This document shows, one piece after another, positions 8,798 to 16,613 of a DNA stretch of 64,000 nt. Every line of letters starts with the position of its first letter. The first letter of the stretch is position 1. A program made the position numbers and the translations under genes. The DNA lies in assembly GCA_910577515.1 (NCBI GenBank), contig CAJTLW010000001.1, positions 62,001-126,000 of the forward strand, given 5' to 3'. This DNA is from an uncultured Vampirovibrio sp. GTDB lineage: Bacteria > Cyanobacteriota > Vampirovibrionia > Gastranaerophilales > Gastranaerophilaceae. The notes under the pieces are model-generated. The model ran no database searches and had not been told where the DNA came from. It worked only from the letters and a program-made list of their open reading frames with translations.

Positions 8798-10105
8798 TTA
8801 ATCTTTTGAACGTATAAGTGAAACCAAAAGCCCGATTCCCATAAGGGCTGGGTAAAATAATCCCTTCATAATCGAAAACGAACTTATAGAAATTGATGCG
8901 GCAAGACTTGTTGCAATCAAAATTTGTGCGCCGTAAGGGATTACACCTTGTACACAACAGGAAGTTGTATCTAAAAGGCTTGCTGTTCTTTTTGGGTCTA
9001 CGCCATATTTATTTGATAACTCTTTTGCAATGGGGCCAGCCGTAATGATTGCAACGGTATTATTTGCAGTAAAAAGATTGATTATGCCTACTAAAAATGT
9101 TATGCCAAATTCGCAGGTTTTTTTATTTGTTATTAAATATTGTGTTTTTTTAATAATATAAGTAATTCCGCCATTATAGCGCACCATACAAAGCAGGCCG
9201 CCTGCTAAAAGTGCAACAATAAGCGTATTTGCCATGCTGGTTGTACCATCGCCTATGAAGCTGAATGCACCCCAAATATCAAATAGCCCGAACGAAATAC
9301 CTATTATTGTATTTAATATAGTTCCTGCAAGCAAAAGGAACATGACGTTAATACCTGCTACACCTAAGATGAGCAATAAAATATAAGGAATTATTTTTAT
9401 ATAAGTTTGAATATCAGGTGCTGAAACTATGCTTGCTGCTGCGTTTGAAGTAAAACCTGGAAGCATGTAAAGTAATATGCATAAAATTGCAGGCAAAATA
9501 ACTATTTTTAAATTGCATATCATTTTATCGCGCATTTCAACATTTTGAGTTCTTGTGGAGGCTATTGTGGTGTCTGAAATTAAAGATAAATTATCTCCAA
9601 ACATAGCACCACCGATTGTTGCACCTATAACAATGGCAGGATTTAAGCCCATTGATTGGGATAGCGCAACTGCAATCGGAACAACTGCTGCTATAGTTCC
9701 GCATGATGTGCCTACTGCAAGTGAAATTAAGGCAGATACTACAAACAAACCTGAGATGATAAATCTTGACGGGATAAAATATCTTGAAATTTCAACTGCA
9801 GCATCTACTCCGCCCATAGCTTGTGCGCTTGCTGTGAAAGCGCCTGCCAATATGAATACAAGACACATTATCATGATGTCTTTGTTTCCCATTCCAAGGG
9901 CAAATATTTCAATTTTTTTACCCAATTTTTCTTTATGATTCAAAATCAGTGCAGCTGCGGATGATATTATAAAAGCTACCGTCATTGGAACTTTGGAAAA
10001 ATCTCTTGTTGCGATTGAAAACCCAAAATAAAAAACAACAAATACAATAAAAGGAATTAAGGCTTTAAAACTAGCCTCTCTCCAGGGTTCTGTTTCTTTG
10101 TGCAT
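8798..10105 (-). CDS. NhaC-family Na+/H+ antiporter
   Basis: A 435-aa polytopic membrane protein with about ten or more hydrophobic segments. Family-typical segments include SLAVGTSCGTIAAVVPIAVA and GATIGGAMFGDNLSLISDTT, with the conserved GD-N-S-SDTT acidic patch, and DTTSCCVQGVIPYGAQ near the C-terminus. NhaC-type carriers exchange Na+ (sometimes organic acids) for protons in the inner membrane. AAGGAT precedes the ATG. It sits alone between a convergent EF-hand gene and a divergent amylase-like gene. The exact substrate cannot be read from sequence. Confidence 0.9.
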   Translation of the reverse strand: MHKETEPWREASFKALIPFIVFVVFYFGFSIATRDFSKVPMTVAFIISSAAALILNHKEKLGKKIEIFALGMGNKDIMIMCLVFILAGAFTASAQAMGGVDAAVEISRYFIPSRFIISGLFVVSALISLAVGTSCGTIAAVVPIAVALSQSMGLNPAIVIGATIGGAMFGDNLSLISDTTIASTRTQNVEMRDKMICNLKIVILPAILCILLYMLPGFTSNAAASIVSAPDIQTYIKIIPYILLLILGVAGINVMFLLLAGTILNTIIGISFGLFDIWGAFSFIGDGTTSMANTLIVALLAGGLLCMVRYNGGITYIIKKTQYLITNKKTCEFGITFLVGIINLFTANNTVAIITAGPIAKELSNKYGVDPKRTASLLDTTSCCVQGVIPYGAQILIATSLAASISISSFSIMKGLFYPALMGIGLLVSLIRSKD

Positions 10106-10197
10106 ATATTATCCTTAAAATTTTTTAATTAAATAAATTATACATGATAAAACCGGGCAATTAAATTTTTTATTTAAAAATTTAAAATAATATTATT

Positions 10198-11532
10198 ATG
10201 AATACACAATCTTCTGTTGATAAATTATTGTCCGCCCTCGGGTTTGATACTGAATTACAAGAGGATAACTGGACAAAAGAGCATACATACCACGGCATTG
10301 GTGAACACTGTTTTAAAAAATGGGTTTCAAGAATATTGCCATGCGAGCTTTTAAACCGTTCTTTGAAAGATGCAGTTAATTCCATCGTTACCTTATGCGA
10401 GTGTCATACCTTTTATAAAAAATTTCCAAACCCTGTATTTTCTCCTGATTACGGGAATACTTGGGGAAGAAGTGCTAATTATATTGAGCTGAACAATAGG
10501 GCTATTGCAGAAATGAATGGCAATATCTGCAGGAACGGAATATTATCTTCAATTAAAATGCTTCCTGCTATACCGCCTTCTGCTAAAAGCTGGGCCAATT
10601 GCGTTATTTTATCCCAAATTTTTCCGAATATTTATGGTGATGGCTACAACAAGGCACCATGGGATGAAAACTCGATTTATGGAATGAAGCTTGGGGGTAA
10701 ATATAGTGAAAACATTATTTGTTATGATATTGAAGATAAAGTTTCAGCCGAAGAACAATTCAAGGCTTTTAATGATTTAGCGCATTTTAGGGGAATAAAA
10801 ACGGGTTTTAGGATTGTAATATCAGAAGGTCAAATGAAAGTTTCTCTTAATGACCATGAGGATATTCCTTTTAATTGGGATAACTATGAGCATCAGGAAT
10901 TATTTATTAATGAATGCGTCAAACTCATGAAGCTTGGATTTGAGGCTATGTTTATTGATTCAGCCAAACATATTGGCGGTTTTGACTGTATTAACTATAC
11001 TGGTGTTGGCAGATTGCCTAATTACGGGCAAATGCAATATATTTTAAATGAAATCAGGAGCCGTGCTGGTTCTTTTACTATTAGTTTTGTGGGCGAAAAA
11101 AGCACAGGCGATTTTGACCGTTATAAAAATTTAGGTCTAACATCGGGTACGGCTTTTGTCGACCCCAATGATTTTCACTCTGTTAAATATTGGGCAGAAA
11201 GGTTTAAATACAATAGAGAATATGCTCCCGGTGTTGAAGTTTCAAATGACAATGACCCTGGTGGAGCAAGCTATGAAGAAAGGCTTTCGCGCATAAGAAA
11301 CTCTCTTTTTGGTACAGATTATCCATCTGATAAACTGCCAAGCTTTATGCAAATGCATGATATTTTTCCCTTAAGATATGATACAAATACGCATCATTTA
11401 ATGATGACAAATCCTTCTTATTCAACAGATGGCACAAAAGAAAGCCATTTTGAAAATCTTTTTACAAAAGATGACGGCAGGGAATATAATCACAAAGTTG
11501 GGGAAATTTTTGCCCACGCTCTTTGCAGGTAA
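10198..11532 (+). CDS. Divergent alpha-amylase-like (GH13-type barrel) protein
   Basis: A 444-aa protein without a signal peptide. The order of motifs recalls a GH13 barrel: a region I-like AHFRGIKTGFRIVIS (196-210), a region II-like GFEAMFIDSAKHIGG (247-261, aspartate D254 in the nucleophile position), and a region III-like ISFVGE (E300 in the acid/base position). The arginine two residues before the nucleophile, nearly invariant in GH13, is phenylalanine or methionine here, and the region IV His-Asp pair is not obvious (SNDNDPG). It may be inactive, or belong to a related barrel family. No Shine-Dalgarno is seen in front of the ATG. Confidence 0.5.
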   Translation: MNTQSSVDKLLSALGFDTELQEDNWTKEHTYHGIGEHCFKKWVSRILPCELLNRSLKDAVNSIVTLCECHTFYKKFPNPVFSPDYGNTWGRSANYIELNNRAIAEMNGNICRNGILSSIKMLPAIPPSAKSWANCVILSQIFPNIYGDGYNKAPWDENSIYGMKLGGKYSENIICYDIEDKVSAEEQFKAFNDLAHFRGIKTGFRIVISEGQMKVSLNDHEDIPFNWDNYEHQELFINECVKLMKLGFEAMFIDSAKHIGGFDCINYTGVGRLPNYGQMQYILNEIRSRAGSFTISFVGEKSTGDFDRYKNLGLTSGTAFVDPNDFHSVKYWAERFKYNREYAPGVEVSNDNDPGGASYEERLSRIRNSLFGTDYPSDKLPSFMQMHDIFPLRYDTNTHHLMMTNPSYSTDGTKESHFENLFTKDDGREYNHKVGEIFAHALCR

Positions 11533-11539
11533 ATTTATC

Positions 11540-12454
11540 TTATAGTGTATCTTTATTTGCAGGATTGTTTCTTAAAAGGTTTTTTGCACTCAATCTATCC
11601 ATAACTGCAAAATTGAAGAATTTTACATCTTCATTATCATGCCTTGTGAGTGATTGTGGTTCAAAAGAGGTGGCTTCTGTCATAAAGTAGCCAAGATGGT
11701 CTATTGCTGAATAATACTCTGCCTCATAGCTTGTAAGATAAGATTTTATGTAATTATCAATCAAGGTATTGTCATCTAATTTTATTCTTTTTAAATCATT
11801 ATTCAAGCTTATAAAATGTACATTTTTGCCTGCAATTCCGAACTTCTTCTTCATTAATAATTGGAATCTTTCAAGAGTTAGGCCAGTATCTGTATAATCG
11901 CAGAAAATAAAATGTTTTTTAGATTTATTTATTCGTTCTTTAGTTAAGTTTTGCTTTTCTAAAAAATCGCCATAATTATCCATGTTGTTATTTTTACAAA
12001 ATTCTTCAATATCAAGATTTTTATCTTTTAAGCCTGACATTGGCAAGTATTTTGTTTCAACACCCATGCATTCAAATACTTTGCCTATTAAAGACGGAGA
12101 TGTGCCGATGGATATAAAAACGTAGTTATCCTTTCCGTAAGATTCATCCAGGAGTTTTTTATATTCAAGCGCAATATTGACATTATCATAAGCTGCCAGA
12201 TAACAAGGAAGCGGCGTATTTCTTCTTATCATTTCCTTTTGGGTTTCATCAAGGCTTCTGAATTCTGAAATTTCTAATTTATTCTGTTTTCTTTCAAAAG
12301 CACGGCAAGTAAGGTTTGTTCTGTTGTCTTTTTCAAAGATATCCCTGTTTTTACTTGGCAAGCTGATATTAGTAAACCATTCGGTTGTATTATATTGCTT
12401 TGGATTTCCACGAAAAGCTGTATTTGTTATGTTTTGATAAAAATTAATTTTCAT
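11540..12454 (-). CDS. Phosphoribosyltransferase-like protein A
   Basis: A 304-aa protein, paralogue of the gene just upstream (12460-13401). Shared blocks are YGKDNYVFISIGTSPSLIG, ECMGVETKYLPMSGL, and FIFCDYTDTGLTL. The last resembles the PRPP loop of type I phosphoribosyltransferases (hydrophobics-D-x-x-x-TG-x-T), and the first resembles the early strand-loop of that fold. The N-terminus has TAFRG (F14-R15-G16), the recurrent window motif. Substrate unknown. Likely co-transcribed with its paralogue (5-bp gap). The fold assignment is an inference from motif shape. Confidence 0.5.
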   Translation of the reverse strand: MKINFYQNITNTAFRGNPKQYNTTEWFTNISLPSKNRDIFEKDNRTNLTCRAFERKQNKLEISEFRSLDETQKEMIRRNTPLPCYLAAYDNVNIALEYKKLLDESYGKDNYVFISIGTSPSLIGKVFECMGVETKYLPMSGLKDKNLDIEEFCKNNNMDNYGDFLEKQNLTKERINKSKKHFIFCDYTDTGLTLERFQLLMKKKFGIAGKNVHFISLNNDLKRIKLDDNTLIDNYIKSYLTSYEAEYYSAIDHLGYFMTEATSFEPQSLTRHDNEDVKFFNFAVMDRLSAKNLLRNNPANKDTL

Positions 12455-12459
12455 AATAT

Positions 12460-13401
12460 CTAAAATGATTTCCTATTCAGTGGGTTTTCTTTTAAAAGTC
12501 CCATTGTGCTTAATTTATCCATTATGCTAAAAATGCATAATTTTACATTGTTTGCCGATGCTTGTCCGTAAGTTGTTCTTGTATTTGCACTATAGTCTGC
12601 AACTTCTATTGCATGTGCGTTTAAATAATTTAAAAAGCTGTATTCCTCAACTTTTCCAGAGGCTAAATATCTTCTTGCATAGTCTTCCGTTATCTTTCTT
12701 TTTGTTCCGTTTTCGTTTAATGTTTGAAATTCTTCATTTAGGCTTCTAAATACCATTTTATCTTCAGGGAATCCAAATATTTCACTTATAAGGCGGTGAA
12801 AATTGTTTAAGCTCCTTCTTGATACTGTGTAATCGTAGAAAAGAAATGTTTTTCTACTGCCTTCCATTTTTTCTTTTGTAAGCCCTTGAGATTTTAAAAA
12901 TTTTCTGTATTTTTCAAAACTGTTTTCTTGTAAGTACTTGTCAAAATCTAAATCTTTATCTCCAAGCCCTGAAATTGGTAAATATTTTGTTTCAACGCCC
13001 ATACATTCAAGTGTTTTTCCTATCAAGGAAGGAGAGCGTCCTATTGAAACAAATACATAATTATTTTCACCAAATTTTTTATCAAGATATTCTTTTAAAT
13101 TTCTTGCAATATAAATATTGCTCTTCGCAAAATTGTTAATATCCCCTGTAACTGCGTTTCTTAATTCTTGCTTATCTTTTTTGCTTAAAGAATAATAATC
13201 TGATATTTGAAATTTATCTGTTTTGTTTTCAAGATACTCAAGCACCGGGGTCATACGTTTTGCTTTTTCAAAAAAATCGCCATTTGTATTTATTGAAATA
13301 ACGCGAAATTGCCTGTCGTTCTGGTTTTTTCTAAACAGTTTTTTCCCAAAATTTTGCTCTAAAGAGCGTATATTTAAATTTTGTATTATTCTTGTTTCCA
13401 T
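12460..13401 (-). CDS. Phosphoribosyltransferase-like protein B (degenerate loop)
   Basis: A 313-aa paralogue of the downstream gene with the same order of blocks: FGENNYVFVSIGRSPSLIG, ECMGVETKYLPISGL, and FLFYDYTVSRRSL. The position corresponding to DTGLT in its partner is VSRRS, so the putative PRPP loop is lost; this copy may be inactive or regulatory. QNFGKK at 16-21 is a weaker version of the N-terminal motif. GAAGG precedes the ATG. It is the first gene of the pair. Confidence 0.5.
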   Translation of the reverse strand: METRIIQNLNIRSLEQNFGKKLFRKNQNDRQFRVISINTNGDFFEKAKRMTPVLEYLENKTDKFQISDYYSLSKKDKQELRNAVTGDINNFAKSNIYIARNLKEYLDKKFGENNYVFVSIGRSPSLIGKTLECMGVETKYLPISGLGDKDLDFDKYLQENSFEKYRKFLKSQGLTKEKMEGSRKTFLFYDYTVSRRSLNNFHRLISEIFGFPEDKMVFRSLNEEFQTLNENGTKRKITEDYARRYLASGKVEEYSFLNYLNAHAIEVADYSANTRTTYGQASANNVKLCIFSIMDKLSTMGLLKENPLNRKSF

Positions 13402-13460
13402 TCAACCTTCAATTTTTAAAAACTGGGGTTAATTATAATAAAACAAGGGGGATAATTTTT

Positions 13461-13489
13461 TTGCTTTTTTAGTTTGTGGATAGTAGAAT
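13461..13489 (+). promoter_or_regulatory. Promoter of the NifU-like/GGGtGRT operon
   Basis: TTGCTT (13461-13466), a 17-bp spacer and TAGAAT (13484-13489) form a good sigma-70-type promoter. It lies 42 bp upstream of the ATG, which is preceded by GGAGGA at 13515-13520. Confidence 0.65.
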
Positions 13490-13531
13490 GGATTTAATAG
13501 GAATTATTATTTCTGGAGGAAAAGAAAAAAT

Positions 13532-14233
13532 ATGAGTACAATTCAAATTTCTCACGAAGTTGAGCAAATGTGTCCCATAAAAAGGGGCGTTAAAGGCGAA
13601 CCAGCTCCGATTCCGCAAGAAGGAGACTGGACAAAGGCCAAAAAAATTGAAGATATTTCAGGTTTAACCCATGGTTGTGGTTGCTGCGCACCTCAACAAG
13701 GTACCTGTAAATTAACATTAAATGTTAAAAATGGCATTATTCAAGAAGCTCTTGTCGAAACACTTGGATGTTCCGGTATGACTCACTCTGCTGCTATGGC
13801 TGGAGAAATTCTTCCTGGTAAAACAATTTTGGAAGCTTTGAATACTGACCTTGTTTGCGATGCTATTAACGTTGCTATGAGAGAATTATTCTTACAAATT
13901 GTTTATGGAAGAACTCAAACTGCATTTTCTGAAAACGGCTTGCCTGTTGGTGCCGGTTTGGAAGACCTTGGTAAAGGGCTTCGCTCTCAGGTTGGTACAA
14001 TATTTTCAACTGCCCAAAAAGGCCCAAGATATTTAGAAGTGGCTGAAGGATATATTTTAGAGCTTGGTCTAGATGCTAATAATGAAATTATCGGCTACAA
14101 ATTTGTACACCTTGGCAAAATGATGGAACAAGTTAAAAAAGGTGTAGACCCTAAAGAAGCTTATGAAAAGAATATTGGAACTTATGGCAGATTTGATGAA
14201 GCCGTAAAAAAGGTAGATCCTAGAAAAGAATAA
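13532..14233 (+). CDS. NifU-like iron-sulfur scaffold protein (GGGtGRT partner)
   Basis: A 233-aa protein. The cysteine-rich segment HGCGCCAPQQGTCKL (about 48-62) and LGCSGMTHSAAMAGEIL (about 78-94) match the scaffold-like protein that commonly precedes GGGtGRT-family genes. A role in Fe-S cluster assembly or delivery is assumed from the NifU/IscU resemblance; the pair's true function is not established. It is followed 30 bp later by the GGGtGRT gene in an apparent operon with its own promoter, a strong Shine-Dalgarno and a terminator at 15287-15322. Confidence 0.85.
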   Translation: MSTIQISHEVEQMCPIKRGVKGEPAPIPQEGDWTKAKKIEDISGLTHGCGCCAPQQGTCKLTLNVKNGIIQEALVETLGCSGMTHSAAMAGEILPGKTILEALNTDLVCDAINVAMRELFLQIVYGRTQTAFSENGLPVGAGLEDLGKGLRSQVGTIFSTAQKGPRYLEVAEGYILELGLDANNEIIGYKFVHLGKMMEQVKKGVDPKEAYEKNIGTYGRFDEAVKKVDPRKE

Positions 14234-14263
14234 TTATTACAAAAATAATGAGGAAAAAATAAT

Positions 14264-15262
14264 ATGATAAAATTTGAAGGACAAGACAGACGTCAGGCTA
14301 AACTTGATAAAGTTTTAGCTGAATATGGCTTTAATTCTCTTGAAGATGTACAAGCATTGTGCCTTTCAAAGGGAATTAACGTTGAAGAAATTGTAAAAGG
14401 CATTCAACCTATTGCTTTTGAGAATGCCGTTTGGGCGTATACTTTAGGCTGTGCTATTGCTCTTAAAAAAGGTTGTACATCTGCTGCTGATGCTGCTGAA
14501 GCTATTGGACTTGGTTTACAGGCTTTTGCAGTACCTGGTTCTGTTGGTGATACAAGAAAAGTTGGTATCGGCCATGGTAACCTCGGTGCAATGCTTTTAA
14601 GAGAAGAAACAAAATGTTTCTGCTTCTTAGCAGGACATGAATCTTTTGCAGCAGCTGAAGGTGCTATCGGTATTGCAAGAAACGCAAATAAAGTTAGAAA
14701 AGAGCCTCTACGTGTTATCTTAAACGGTTTAGGAAAAGATGCTGCTTATATTATTTCAAGAATTAACGGCTTCACACACGTTGAAACACAATACGACTAT
14801 AAAACAGGCAAATTAAACGTTGTAAAAGAAACTCCTTTTTCAAACGGCGAAAAAGCAAAAGTTAAAGTTTACGGTGCCGATGATGTTTCAGAAGGTGTTG
14901 CAATTATGATTTCAGAAGGTGTTGATGTTTCTATTACAGGTAACTCAACTAACCCGACAAGATTCCAACACCCTGTTGCAGGTACTTATAAAAAATGGTG
15001 CTATGAAAACGGTAGAAAATACTTCTCTGTAGCATCTGGCGGCGGTACAGGAAGAACGCTTCACCCTGATAATATGGCAGCTGGTCCTGCATCTTATGGT
15101 ATGACAGATACAATGGGCAGAATGCACGGGGATGCTCAATTTGCAGGTTCTTCATCCGTTCCTGCACACGTTGAGATGATGGGTGTTATCGGTATGGGCA
15201 ACAACCCGATGGTAGGTGCTACTGTTGCTGTTGCTGTTGCTGTTGAAAACGCTTCAAAATAA
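14264..15262 (+). CDS. GGGtGRT family protein
   Basis: A 332-aa protein that carries the family's naming motif, SGGGTGRTLHPDNMAAG (about residues 257-273). It also has IGHGNLGAMLLREETKCFCF and GNSTNPTRFQHPVAGTYK. The family is widespread in anaerobes and almost always next to a NifU-like scaffold, as here. The reaction is unknown. It is soluble with no signal peptide. Valine/alanine codon repeats at the end (VAVAVAVENASK) are part of the protein. Confidence 0.92.
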   Translation: MIKFEGQDRRQAKLDKVLAEYGFNSLEDVQALCLSKGINVEEIVKGIQPIAFENAVWAYTLGCAIALKKGCTSAADAAEAIGLGLQAFAVPGSVGDTRKVGIGHGNLGAMLLREETKCFCFLAGHESFAAAEGAIGIARNANKVRKEPLRVILNGLGKDAAYIISRINGFTHVETQYDYKTGKLNVVKETPFSNGEKAKVKVYGADDVSEGVAIMISEGVDVSITGNSTNPTRFQHPVAGTYKKWCYENGRKYFSVASGGGTGRTLHPDNMAAGPASYGMTDTMGRMHGDAQFAGSSSVPAHVEMMGVIGMGNNPMVGATVAVAVAVENASK

Positions 15263-15286
15263 GCAGCCAAAACAACATAATTTTAA

Positions 15287-15322
15287 AAAATATCCGCCAA
15301 AGTTAATATTGGCGGATATTTT
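15287..15322 (+). terminator. Terminator of the GGGtGRT operon
   Basis: Perfect 12-bp stem AAAATATCCGCC/GGCGGATATTTT with a 12-nt loop, 24 bp past the stop codon. Confidence 0.85.
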
Positions 15323-15372
15323 AATATTCTTTGAATTACTGAGGCTTTTATCAGCTGTCTATAATTTATAAA

Positions 15373-16470
15373 TTAGCCTTTTTTCTCATTTGTAATTATT
15401 GCTTTTTTAAGCTTCATAATTCTATCGTAAGACTCTTGAATTCTATAAGGTTCAATAAGTCCGCTTAAAATAGCTTCTTTTATTATTTTATTAATATCAT
15501 CAGCCAAATTTGGATTATGGCGTTCTCTATTTGAGAAAAGCAAAATATCATTTCCGGCATTTATTGCTTGAATAACAGTGTCTTCAAGGTCATAATTTTG
15601 TCTGATTGCCCCCATGTCAAGGTCATCGGTTATTACAACGCCGTTATAGCCCATGCTACGTCTTAGAATTCCGCCTATTGTATTATATGAAAGGCTTGCA
15701 GGATATATTTCATCGTAATTTTCATTAAAAATATGTGAAACCATAACCATTTGCAAATCATTTTTAAATGCCAAATTTTCATAAGGAACAAGCTCAATTT
15801 CCTTATATGTGGCAGTTGCATCTGTAAAATTTAAGTGTGTATCTTCTGAAACGCTGCCATGTCCTGGGAAATGCTTTAATGCCGTTATAACGCCTTTATC
15901 AACGTGTGATTTTATAAATTCATTCGCATAAAGAGTTACTTTTTCAGGGTCTTTTGAGTAACTTCTTTGCTTTTTATGAAGAATTGAATTTTCATTTAAG
16001 TCAAGGTCAACACACGGTGCAAAATTCAAGTTGAAAAGACTTGCGCTTAGCGTATGCGCCATGTCTGTATATATTTCGCTCGCTTTTTTAATATCATAAT
16101 CATTTGCCATACTCTGTGCGGAAGGATAGTTTATAAAACCATTTTTCGCATTCATTCTCTGAATTTGACCGCCTTCCATGTCTATTGCAATAAAAGGTCT
16201 TGCCGCCATCCTTGAATTAAACAAAATATGGGTCATTTCATCAAGGTTTTCTTTATTTTTTATATTGTCTTCAAAAAATATTACCCCTGAAATTCTTCCT
16301 TCTTTTAAGTCGTTTGAAACTTCCCTGAAACCCTTAGATAAAGTGCTGTTTCCGTTGAATCCAAGAATAATCATCTGGCCTATCATTTCATCTAAAGATG
16401 TTTCAGCGCAAAAAGCCGGAGTATAACCTAGAAACAAAGCTGAAAGAAGAAAAAGTAATATTTTTTTCAT
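15373..16470 (-). CDS. Exported GH3 beta-N-acetylhexosaminidase (NagZ-like)
   Basis: A 365-aa GH3 protein. Diagnostic segments are ALKHFPGHGSVSEDTH (about 199-214, with the NagZ-type histidine loop) and VVITDDLDMGAI (aspartate nucleophile, about 283-294). The N-terminus is a clear signal peptide (KKILLFLLSALFLGYTPAFCA), so the enzyme is exported, probably to the periplasm; classical proteobacterial NagZ is cytoplasmic. Likely substrate: GlcNAc-containing muropeptides or other beta-GlcNAc glycans. AGGA lies upstream of the ATG. Monocistronic. Confidence 0.88.
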   Translation of the reverse strand: MKKILLFLLSALFLGYTPAFCAETSLDEMIGQMIILGFNGNSTLSKGFREVSNDLKEGRISGVIFFEDNIKNKENLDEMTHILFNSRMAARPFIAIDMEGGQIQRMNAKNGFINYPSAQSMANDYDIKKASEIYTDMAHTLSASLFNLNFAPCVDLDLNENSILHKKQRSYSKDPEKVTLYANEFIKSHVDKGVITALKHFPGHGSVSEDTHLNFTDATATYKEIELVPYENLAFKNDLQMVMVSHIFNENYDEIYPASLSYNTIGGILRRSMGYNGVVITDDLDMGAIRQNYDLEDTVIQAINAGNDILLFSNRERHNPNLADDINKIIKEAILSGLIEPYRIQESYDRIMKLKKAIITNEKKG

Positions 16471-16545
16471 AAACTATTCCTAACAAACTGTCTAAACAAG
16501 TTTAATATTTTAAGTATATCATAAATTATATAAAGATATATAAAT

Positions 16546-16592
16546 AAAACAAAAACACCCGCAAATAGTAACTTTGGGATGTTTTTGTTTTT
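16546..16592 (-). terminator. Terminator of the acidic EF-hand protein gene
   Basis: An inverted repeat of about 14 bp (AAACAAAAACACCC against GGGATGTTTTTGTTT, one bulge) with a T-rich tail on the minus strand, just past the stop of the 16614-18335 gene. Confidence 0.65.
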
Positions 16593-16613
16593 AAATTTTA
16601 TTTAGTTTAAGAA

